From FEN-1297 sp964498065 (GTDB taxonomy: Bacteria; Bacteroidota; Ignavibacteria; Ignavibacteriales; Ignavibacteriaceae), in the NCBI GenBank assembly GCA_964498065.1, contig CAZCFZ010000054.1, forward strand, positions 1 through 25,737: DNA of 25,737 nucleotides, written 5' to 3'. This document shows, one piece after another, positions 8,511 through 14,220 of the stretch. A program made the translations under genes and the position numbers. The notes beneath the pieces were generated by a model, which saw only the letters and a program-made list of their open reading frames with translations, ran no database searches and was not told the origin of the DNA. Numbering within the stretch: the first letter of the stretch is position 1; the number at the start of each line of letters is the position of its first letter.

Positions 8511-8585
8511 TCGGGGTGCCCGGATTCGAACCGGGGACCTCTTCGTCCCGAACGAAGCGCGCTAACCGGGCTGCGCTACACCCCG
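8511..8585 (-). tRNA. tRNA-Pro (anticodon CGG)
   Basis: The reverse strand folds into a full 75-base cloverleaf. The acceptor arms are CGGGGTG/CACCCCG with discriminator A. The D arm is GCGC/GCGC. The anticodon arm is CTTCG/CGAAG with loop TTCGGGA, giving anticodon CGG. The variable loop has five bases, and the T arm is CCCGG-TTCGAAT-CCGGG. The CGG anticodon reads CCG, a proline codon. CCA is not encoded: the bases after the discriminator are CTTC. The gene lies directly upstream of yajQ. Confidence 0.95.
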
Positions 8586-8841
8586 GATTACTAAGAGTAA
8601 GTTTTAAAAAAAACTTTACTTTAAATTTCCGTCAGCAAAAATAAACTCTTTGGGCTTAAGTTACAAGAATTTGGAATCTGTCTTTCCAAAAAATACTTAA
8701 TAGGAGCTTTGCATTTCCATAAATATTATTTTGATTTAAATATACTTATAAGTCATTTTTTATTTTTATTTATAACATCCCATTTTCCATAAATGAATTT
8801 ATTACGGGAGATAATTATTATAAAAGAATATTGAGAATAAC
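8586..8841. other. Gene-free AT-rich stretch between tRNA-Pro and the repeat cassette
   Basis: No convincing coding frame is visible. It should contain the promoter of the tRNA-yajQ unit, but I could not identify a clear -35/-10 pair. An imperfect AGTAAG/CTTTACT dyad with an A-rich loop lies near 8596-8624. A short ATG frame at 8793-8834 (MNLLREIIIIKEY) lies just before the repeat. It could be the detached 5' end of the MATE remnant downstream, but this is speculative. Confidence 0.4.
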
Positions 8842-8997
8842 CTGTTGTTCGAAACTAATATCAAAACCGTTAAAACGGTTACAATGTGAGTATTATATCA
8901 TTAACGCCGGGATTAATCCCGGCGTTAATAAAAACAACTATGGGTATTTCAACTGTTTCAACAGTTTAAAAGTTAAGAAATCTATTTCGAACAACGG
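8842..8997. repeat. Nested inverted-repeat cassette (REP/BIME-like)
   Basis: An outer inverted repeat encloses three inner dyads. The outer arms are GTTGTTCGAAA at 8844-8854 and TTTCGAACAAC at 8985-8995, extendable to 8842/8997 with one G-T wobble. Inside are AACCGTT-AA-AACGGTT (8865-8880), a perfect 30-bp palindrome (8900-8929) and AACTGTT-TC-AACAGTT (8951-8966). Two of the inner dyads recur in the same order, on the opposite strand, at 25401-25602. The layout of short GC-containing palindromes spaced by AT-rich DNA is typical of REP-like units mobilised by RAYT (IS200-like Y1) transposases. No transposase is present in the window, so that link is inference. Confidence 0.8.
8900..8929. repeat. 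Perfect 30-bp palindrome
   Basis: The left arm ATTAACGCCGGGATT (8900-8914) is the exact reverse complement of the right arm AATCCCGGCGTTAAT (8915-8929), with no spacer. It is far more GC-rich than its surroundings. It forms the centre of the nested cassette at 8842-8997. It is not followed by a T-run on either strand, so it is unlikely to be a simple intrinsic terminator. Confidence 0.9.
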
Positions 8998-8998
8998 A

Positions 8999-9220
8999 TT
9001 AAGAATAGCTTTCCCTGCAAAAGTTGGCCATTCAAACTAAATGCTATTTCCTTTAGTTGGTGCGGCAATGGTTGGAAGATTGGAAGAAGCTGCCTATACT
9101 TTAGCTGCTATGGGATTAGGAGTATTCGCTACTTGGGTTTTGGTCGGTTTTTCCGGCTTATATCATATATATACTTTTGTAATCTTCATAAAATTCCGTT
9201 TTGGGAAATGGCAAATTTGA
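8999..9220 (+). pseudogene. MATE-family efflux protein remnant with in-frame stop
   Basis: Reading from 8999 gives LRIAFPAKVGHSN, a TAA at 9038-9040, then in the same frame MLFPLVGAAMVGRLEEAAYT and LAAMGLGVFATW, up to a stop at 9218-9220. The series LxIAFPAxVG, then a hydrophobic stretch, then AMVGRL-E-AAYTLAAMGLG matches the first two helices of MATE (multidrug and toxin extrusion) transporters, where VD-AMVGRLG--ALAA-GLG is typical. Only about 70 of the roughly 450 residues of the family are present. The internal TAA could be a CAA that mutated. After about 9160 the similarity is weak. The repeat cassette ends exactly where the remnant begins, suggesting disruption by the repeat. The assignment rests on remembered family patterns. 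Confidence 0.6.
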
Positions 9221-9278
9221 TAAAAAAAGACCTTTTATTAATTTTTAAAAAATTAATTATGTTTTTTTATTGTAATGC

Positions 9279-9307
9279 TTGACATTGCCGGGGAAGAAAA
9301 ATATATT
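9279..9307 (+). promoter_or_regulatory. Sigma-70-like promoter for the small FN3 protein
   Basis: TTGACA at 9279-9284, exactly 17 bases of spacer, then TATATT at 9302-9307. A start of transcription about seven bases after the -10 box would fall at or next to the ATG at 9314. The mRNA would then be nearly leaderless. The longer reading frame beginning at 9275 would lie inside the promoter, which supports the ATG at 9314 as the real start. In an AT-rich genome the -10 box is weak evidence; the exact -35 and spacing carry the call. Confidence 0.5.
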
Positions 9308-9313
9308 TTAAAT

Positions 9314-9727
9314 ATGAAAAAAAGGCTGATTTTAAAAACATTCTTGTTTTTATTCATAGTTGCGATTGTTTATGCTGGAAATGCAACTATTTTCAATTTT
9401 AGTGTTTCTCAAGATAATGATAATGCGGACTTATCATGGACAGCAAATGGAGAAACATCCTCAATGCAATTTATAATCGAAAGAAAAACTTCCCAAACTG
9501 ATTTTGTTAATATAGCCACAGTTCCGGTTAATTCAACACATTCTTACCAATACTTAGATAGATCAATTTATAAAACTTCCGGTATTAGTTATTCCTATCA
9601 AATTTTATTAGTTGATATAAATAACGCTAATAATATTATATGCTCTTCTAATGAAAAGCTTCTTATACCCAATGGTATTTCGGGAATTAAAAGTACATGG
9701 GGCAGTATAAAAGCAATGTTCAGATAA
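9314..9727 (+). CDS. Small exported protein with one FN3-like domain
   Basis: 137 residues from ATG 9314. Residues 1-22 form a classic signal peptide (MKKRLILKTFLFLFIVAIVY ending in AG). The rest is one fibronectin type III-like beta sandwich: DNADLSWTANGE, then MQFIIERK, FVNIATVPV, YQYLDRS and SYSYQILLVDIN, which correspond to the B, C, E, F and G strand pattern of FN3. No enzyme motif or sorting domain is visible. The longer frame to 9275 is rejected because it precedes the signal peptide with an acidic stretch and overlaps the promoter. The protein is presumably periplasmic or surface-located; its role is unknown. It is not obviously part of the pyr operon, from which it is separated by about 200 bases. 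Confidence 0.75.
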   Translation: MKKRLILKTFLFLFIVAIVYAGNATIFNFSVSQDNDNADLSWTANGETSSMQFIIERKTSQTDFVNIATVPVNSTHSYQYLDRSIYKTSGISYSYQILLVDINNANNIICSSNEKLLIPNGISGIKSTWGSIKAMFR

Positions 9728-9809
9728 ATAAAATATCTCTTCACTTTAATCTTTTATAATTTTTAGTATTAATAATTGTTTCACTCTTTACTTTTTACAA
9801 AGTATGTTT

Positions 9810-9817
9810 TAAGTTTG
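9810..9817 (+). promoter_or_regulatory. Possible Bacteroidetes-type -7 box upstream of the pyr leader
   Basis: TAAGTTTG fits the TAnnTTTG -7 consensus described for Bacteroidetes primary sigma promoters. A transcript starting just after it would begin shortly before the PyrR-like loop at 9841, a sensible position. A matching -33 TTG element is not clearly present, so this is tentative. Confidence 0.25.
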
Positions 9818-9840
9818 CCTAACTAATTATAACCTTTAAC

Positions 9841-9867
9841 TCTATCCGGCGAGATGGAAAAGGATGA
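9841..9867 (+). promoter_or_regulatory. PyrR RNA-binding loop in the pyr leader
   Basis: The RNA reads ATCC (9844-9847), GGCGAGATGGAAAA, then GGAT (9862-9865). This fits the PyrR recognition pattern, an AUCC-nGnGAGnnnG-nAAGGAU stem-loop, known from pyr leaders (PyrR binding site). The flanking ATCC/GGAT can pair, leaving the conserved GAGA in the loop. It lies about 70-90 bases before pyrR, the gene for its expected ligand protein. When UMP/UTP is high, PyrR would bind here and lower pyrR-pyrB-pyrC expression. The match is by eye, without a covariance search. Confidence 0.65.
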
Positions 9868-9898
9868 ATAAAATAAATATTAAATCAAAATAAACTAA

Positions 9899-9930
9899 CC
9901 TCTGCGGCATATTGCCAAGGAGGATTTTTT
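9899..9930 (+). promoter_or_regulatory. Hairpin that sequesters the pyrR Shine-Dalgarno, followed by a T-run
   Basis: CCTCT (9899-9903) can pair with GGAGG (9919-9923), and GGCA (9906-9909) with TGCC (9913-9916), around a TAT loop with a 2x2 internal loop. The 3' arm is the Shine-Dalgarno sequence AAGGAGG (9917-9923) of pyrR. The stem is directly followed by ATTTTTT. The same structure could therefore be an attenuator (terminator) or a translational lid. Together with the PyrR loop upstream it makes a compact pyrimidine-responsive leader. A clear alternative antiterminator stem was not identified. Confidence 0.55.
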
Positions 9931-9934
9931 GTAT

Positions 9935-10477
9935 ATGCAAATCAAATCAAAAATAATAGACAATGTAGGGCTGAACAGGATTATTACCAGAATAGCTCAT
10001 GAAATTTTGGAACGGAATAAAGGCACAGAGAATTTAATCTTAATGGGAATGAGAACCAGAGGTGAATTCCTTGCAAACCGTATATTCTTAAAAATTAAAG
10101 AAATTGAAAATAAAGAGCTTCCTTTAGGAGTTCTGGATGTCACTCTATATAGAGATGATTTTCGCACACGATTAAAACAGCCCGAGGTTTCAGTTTCCAA
10201 TATAACATTCGATATAAACGAAAAAAACATTATTCTGATAGATGATGTTCTATATACCGGCAGAACGGTTCGTTCTGCATTGGATGCTATCATGGATTTA
10301 GGGCGCCCAAATACAATTCAATTATTTGTGTTAGTGGATCGAGGTCATAGAGAATTACCTATTAAAGCAGATTATGTCGGTAAAAATATTCCCACTTCCA
10401 TTGATGAAGAAATTAAAGTTAAAATGAATGAAATAGACGGCGAAGACGCTATCTATTTAATTGATGTAAAAGAATAA
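9935..10477 (+). CDS. pyrR: PyrR, pyr operon regulator / uracil phosphoribosyltransferase-like
   Basis: 180 residues. PyrR is a UMP/UTP-sensing RNA-binding regulator of the pyr operon, often with uracil phosphoribosyltransferase activity. Seen: TRIAHEILERNKG near 18-30; GMRTRGEFLANRI; the LYRDD motif; and the PRPP-binding loop ILIDDVLYTGRTVRSALDAI near 95-115. All are as in Bacillus PyrR. The ATG at 9935 puts TRIAHE at the same residue number as Bacillus PyrR; the TTG at 9929 is an alternative start. AAGGAGG lies at 9917-9923. It leads pyrB and pyrC and is preceded by a likely PyrR-responsive leader, so it probably controls its own operon. Confidence 0.95.
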   Translation: MQIKSKIIDNVGLNRIITRIAHEILERNKGTENLILMGMRTRGEFLANRIFLKIKEIENKELPLGVLDVTLYRDDFRTRLKQPEVSVSNITFDINEKNIILIDDVLYTGRTVRSALDAIMDLGRPNTIQLFVLVDRGHRELPIKADYVGKNIPTSIDEEIKVKMNEIDGEDAIYLIDVKE

Positions 10478-10498
10478 ATTATATTTTGGAAATTTTTT

Positions 10499-11419
10499 AT
10501 GCCATTAAAAAGCAGACATTTACTGGGATTGGAAGGAGTGCCCAAAGAAGATATCCAATTAATTTTGGATACTGCCACAACTTTTAGAGAAGTTCTGGAA
10601 AGGCCAATCAAGAAAGTACCAACACTTCAGGGAAAAACTATTGTTAATTTGTTTTACGAAAATTCTACCCGGACAAGAATATCTTTTGAACTTGCCGAAA
10701 AGAGATTATCGGCTGATTCAGTTAATTTCGCAGTTTCATCCAGCAGTGTAAGCAAAGGTGAATCGTTCAAGGATACTATAAGAAATATTGAAGCAATGAA
10801 GGTAGATATGGTAGTTGCCCGTCATTCTGCAGCCGGTACACCTTTGTTTTTAACTCAAATTTGTGATGCTAATATTATCAATGCAGGCGATGGTATTCAT
10901 GAACACCCAACGCAGGCTTTACTTGATATGTATTCTATCAGAGAAAAATTACGAATATTGGAGGGACTAAAAGTTTGTATTGTCGGCGATATTGCACACA
11001 GCAGAGTTGCATTATCAAATATATATGGACTCCGAACGATGGGTGCGGAAATTTCCGTGTGTGGACCGCTCACCATGATTCCAAGATATATTGAAGATTT
11101 AGGTGTAAAAGTTATTCATAATATAGATGAAGCAATTCAAGAAAATGACGTTTTGAATGTTCTTAGAATTCAACTGGAAAGAAAAGCGAGAGAATATTTC
11201 CCCTCGATAAGAGAGTACGCAAAATATTTCGGGATTACGGAAGAGAGACTTGAAAAAAACGGAAAAGATATTCTTATCCTTCACCCGGGACCCATAAATA
11301 GAGGAGTCGAACTTTCATCAGGTGTTGCCGACGGTTTGAATCAAATAATCTTACAGCAAGTTACAAATGGAGTAGCAGTAAGAATGGCTGTGCTTTATCT
11401 CCTCGGAACACTTAAATAA
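10499..11419 (+). CDS. pyrB: PyrB, aspartate carbamoyltransferase catalytic chain
   Basis: 306 residues, the standard catalytic-chain length. PyrB condenses carbamoyl phosphate with aspartate, the committed step of pyrimidine synthesis. Seen: carbamoyl-phosphate loop STRTR at 56-60; SSSVSKGES in the 80s-loop region with its lysine; EHPTQALLD near 135-143; and HPGPINRGVE near 262-271. The last is the usual PyrB signature, which distinguishes it from ornithine carbamoyltransferase. It starts 21 bases after pyrR. No pyrI regulatory chain gene is adjacent, so control is probably at the RNA level through PyrR. Confidence 0.96.
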   Translation: MPLKSRHLLGLEGVPKEDIQLILDTATTFREVLERPIKKVPTLQGKTIVNLFYENSTRTRISFELAEKRLSADSVNFAVSSSSVSKGESFKDTIRNIEAMKVDMVVARHSAAGTPLFLTQICDANIINAGDGIHEHPTQALLDMYSIREKLRILEGLKVCIVGDIAHSRVALSNIYGLRTMGAEISVCGPLTMIPRYIEDLGVKVIHNIDEAIQENDVLNVLRIQLERKAREYFPSIREYAKYFGITEERLEKNGKDILILHPGPINRGVELSSGVADGLNQIILQQVTNGVAVRMAVLYLLGTLK

Positions 11420-11431
11420 TTTGGATTGAAT

Positions 11432-12724
11432 ATGAAAATTTTATTAAAGAATGTGAACATTGTAAATCCTCATCAAAAATTAAATGAAAAAAATGTGGAT
11501 ATTCTTTTAACGGACGGGATTATTTCAAAAATAGGGAAATTAAACAAAGATGATATTGAAGATGCCGAAGTTTTTGATTTAAGCGATAAGATTGTAGCTC
11601 CGGGATTTTTTGATATGCATGTTCATTTAAGGGAACCCGGCAGAGAAGATGAAGAAACAGTTATTACCGGCTGTAATGCCGCAGCAAACGGCGGATTTAC
11701 AGAGATTGCCTGCCTGCCTAATACGGAACCTGCAATAGATTCTGCTGAGGTTGTAGAGTTTATCCGAAAGCAGGCTTTAAATCATTTGGTTGATGTTCAT
11801 GTTATTGCTGCAGCTACTTTAGGAAGAAAGGGAGAAATTATATCGCCGATGGCGGAACTTCATGAAGCAGGAGCAGTGGGTTTTTCCGATGACGGTGTGT
11901 CAATAAAAACTGCGGGAATATTAAAAAGAGCATTGGAATATTCAAAAATGTTCGGACTCCCGATTATCGAGCATTGCGAAGATGAATCCCTTGCCGACGG
12001 AGCAATGAATGAGGGAATAAATTCTACAATGCTGGGTCTGCCGCCTATTCCTTCAATTGCCGAGGATTTAATAGTTATGCGCGATATAATAGTTGCGGAA
12101 TACACAGGCGGGAAAATGCACATTGCTCATATTAGTACAAAAAAAGCTGTTGAAATGGTAAGAGAAGCCAAAAAGAAGGGCTTAAAAGTAACTTCTGAAG
12201 CTACTTCGCATCATTTCAGTTTAGGCGATGATGCTGTTAAAACATACGACACAAATACCAAGATAAATCCTCCCTTAAGAACAAAGGAAGATATAGAGGA
12301 AGTTTTAAAAGGATTAAAAGACGGAACAATAGATTGTATTGTAAGTGATCATGCACCTCATGCATTGGAGGAAAAAGAAGCTGAATTTGAAAAAGCACCA
12401 AACGGAATAATAGGTCTTGAAACGGAAATAGGTTTAGCGTTATCGGAATTGTATCATAAAAAAATATTAACACTAGAAGAGTTGATTGAAAAAATGTCGA
12501 TTAATCCCAGAAAGATTCTAAATTTACCGGTTCCTGTTATTGCTGAAGGAGTTGAAGCAAATTTTACGATTTTAGACTTAAATGAAATATGGACGGTAGA
12601 TTTAAGCCGTTCAAAGAGTAAATCAAAGAATTCTCCTTATGATAAAAGACTCTTAACCGGTAGAGCTGTAGCTGCAATCAATAATAAGCAAATGTTTTAC
12701 CGGGATAAATTCATTAATCTATAA
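11432..12724 (+). CDS. pyrC: PyrC, dihydroorotase
   Basis: 430 residues from ATG 11432; a TTG at 11426 would add two residues. PyrC cyclises carbamoyl aspartate to dihydroorotate. Seen: metal ligands H63 and H65 in DMHVHLREPGRE; IIEHCED and MHIAHIST carrying further histidine ligands; and the catalytic aspartate in SDHAPH (D306). These match the long zinc-dependent dihydroorotases that are cotranscribed with PyrB. It begins 12 bases after pyrB. The pyrR-pyrB-pyrC order suggests one transcript. Other pyr genes (carAB, pyrD, pyrE, pyrF) are not in the window. Confidence 0.96.
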   Translation: MKILLKNVNIVNPHQKLNEKNVDILLTDGIISKIGKLNKDDIEDAEVFDLSDKIVAPGFFDMHVHLREPGREDEETVITGCNAAANGGFTEIACLPNTEPAIDSAEVVEFIRKQALNHLVDVHVIAAATLGRKGEIISPMAELHEAGAVGFSDDGVSIKTAGILKRALEYSKMFGLPIIEHCEDESLADGAMNEGINSTMLGLPPIPSIAEDLIVMRDIIVAEYTGGKMHIAHISTKKAVEMVREAKKKGLKVTSEATSHHFSLGDDAVKTYDTNTKINPPLRTKEDIEEVLKGLKDGTIDCIVSDHAPHALEEKEAEFEKAPNGIIGLETEIGLALSELYHKKILTLEELIEKMSINPRKILNLPVPVIAEGVEANFTILDLNEIWTVDLSRSKSKSKNSPYDKRLLTGRAVAAINNKQMFYRDKFINL

Positions 12725-12871
12725 TATCTCATATCCACAAAAATAGTTGTTCTTGTCTACGATTTAGTACAAGAAATACATAATTACCCTATTAAAAAGC
12801 TTAAATTTTAATTATTTATTGGCATTTATTTTGGATAAATAAAAGCAGTTTTATTTTTATAGGTGTTTAAA

Positions 12872-13684
12872 ATGAAAAAAATAATTTTTTACATAATTCC
12901 TTTTTTAACAATATTTTTATTCGTGTCGTGCAATAAAAATGATATTTCAAGAATCGATACACAGCCGCCGTCGGCTCCGACAGGGCTTTATGTAGTAAAT
13001 GGAGACAACAGAGTGGACTTATCATGGAATCCCAATCCTGAAAGAGATGTAGCCGGATATAATGTGTATTATTCCTATAGTTATGATGGCAAGTATACTT
13101 TAATAGGCTCAACACAAAATACTTATTATACAGATTACGATGCTAAAAATGCAACGACATATTATTATGCCATTACAGCTTACGATTATGATGGAAATGA
13201 AAGTGATTTAAGTATAGATGATGTAAGTGCGACTCCGAGACCGGAAGGATTTAATGAAAATGTTTTTGATTATAACCAATATCCAAATCAAGGAGGTTTT
13301 TCATTTGTATCTTATACAATTGTACCTTATGATGATCAAACAGCTGATTTCTATTTTGAAATTTACAACGGTACACCATATATAGATGTATACGGACCTA
13401 CAGATATTGAAGATATGGGACATACCACCGATATTTATGATATACCCTATGCCCCGAGTTCAGGCTGGTCGCCGACTCACGATGCAGTTGCTATCCCCGG
13501 GCATACATATGTAATACATACATTTGATAATTTTTACGGAAAGATTAGAGTCAGCAGCATAACAAGTGACAGAATGATTTTCGATTGGGCATTTCAGACA
13601 GTAAAAGGAAATACACAGTTAAAAATATCAAACGTACCTAATACCAGAAGTAAGTATAACAAAAGTTCTGCGCACAAAAATTAA
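12872..13684 (+). CDS. Lipoprotein with an FN3 domain
   Basis: 270 residues from ATG 12872, with AGGTG six bases upstream; the GTG at 12863 is an alternative start. The N-terminus is a lipoprotein signal with a cysteine in LFVSC near residue 20. Residues about 32-122 form a clear FN3 domain: QPPSAPTGLYVVNGDNRVDL, SWNPNPE, VAGYNVYYS, then YYYAITAYDYDGNES. The C-terminal half (about 125-270) is aromatic and aspartate-rich with beta-like segments (FVSYTIVPYDD, FYFEIYNGTPYIDVYG) and no recognised motif. It is probably anchored to the outer membrane or periplasmic face. It stands alone between the pyr operon and the DUF4783-kinase unit. Confidence 0.85.
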   Translation: MKKIIFYIIPFLTIFLFVSCNKNDISRIDTQPPSAPTGLYVVNGDNRVDLSWNPNPERDVAGYNVYYSYSYDGKYTLIGSTQNTYYTDYDAKNATTYYYAITAYDYDGNESDLSIDDVSATPRPEGFNENVFDYNQYPNQGGFSFVSYTIVPYDDQTADFYFEIYNGTPYIDVYGPTDIEDMGHTTDIYDIPYAPSSGWSPTHDAVAIPGHTYVIHTFDNFYGKIRVSSITSDRMIFDWAFQTVKGNTQLKISNVPNTRSKYNKSSAHKN

Positions 13685-13764
13685 TTTAAGGAGGATATTT
13701 ACAAGATAAAAATGATATAAATTATAGATTTATGCTTAATTATTAATTAAATTAGCTCCAGTTA

Positions 13765-14220
13765 ATGAATAAGTTTACAAACATATTATTTCTTTGTTTA
13801 TTATTTGTTTTTTTTAGTACAAAGAGCTTTACTCAAGAAGCACAGCAATATAAAGATATCGAAAACCCGGATAATTTTATAAATGCTAGGGCTGCTTTTG
13901 AAAAAATTGAAGGGAGTATATCCGAAGGCAATGTCGAAAGTCTTTCTGATTTTTTCAGTTCACAAATGTATTTAAGTCTTACAAATGGAATCAGCGGTTA
14001 TTATAGTTCAAATCAAGCCTATTATGTGCTGGAAGATTTCTTTAAAAATTATCGTGTTATAGATTTCAAATTCAACAATATTAAAAACGGGGAAGATAAT
14101 GTATACGCGACAGGTTTGTATAATTTTGTATTTAATGAAAAGCGAGAATCGGCACAAGTTTATGTGTCTATAAAGCGCGCCGGTAAGGAATGGAAAATAA
14201 CACAATTAACAATTAATTAA
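13765..14220 (+). CDS. DUF4783-like exported protein (NTF2-like fold)
   Basis: 151 residues. Residues 1-23 form a signal peptide (ILFLCLLFVFFSTKSF, then TQ). The mature part reads as a helix with AFEKIEGSISEGNVESLSDFF, then SLTNGISGYYSSNQAYYVLEDFF, then beta strands FKFNNIKNGEDNVYATGLYNF and VYVSIKRAGKEWKITQLTIN. This pattern (helices, then FF--Y, then strands ending in W-I-QL-I) resembles DUF4783, a small NTF2-like family common in Bacteroidetes and relatives. Its function is unknown. Its stop overlaps the kinase ATG by one base (TAATG), so the two are probably coupled, and it might act in the envelope with the kinase's sensory part. Confidence 0.75.
   Translation: MNKFTNILFLCLLFVFFSTKSFTQEAQQYKDIENPDNFINARAAFEKIEGSISEGNVESLSDFFSSQMYLSLTNGISGYYSSNQAYYVLEDFFKNYRVIDFKFNNIKNGEDNVYATGLYNFVFNEKRESAQVYVSIKRAGKEWKITQLTIN

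Noticed and set aside
8831..9040. A 69-codon frame starting with TTG across the repeat cassette
   Set aside because: Most of it is translation through palindromic repeats. Only the last 14 residues look protein-like, and they belong to the MATE remnant.
9237..9268. AT-only 10-bp inverted repeat followed by seven Ts
   Set aside because: It resembles a terminator, but the stem has no GC pairs, a one-base spacer, and the region is so AT-rich that chance is likely.
9929..9934. TTG start for pyrR two codons upstream of ATG
   Set aside because: The ATG at 9935 aligns the conserved TRIAHE motif with Bacillus PyrR. TTG has closer Shine-Dalgarno spacing, so it is kept only as an alternative.
12750..12775. 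TTCTTGT/ACAAGAA dyad after pyrC
   Set aside because: Possible hairpin, but there is no T-run and the loop is long; not supported as the pyr operon terminator.
13688..13720. A perfect AAGGAGG after the FN3 lipoprotein
   Set aside because: The next ATG is 17 bases away and is followed by a stop after one further codon. No gene follows until 13765, so it is an orphan site or relic.
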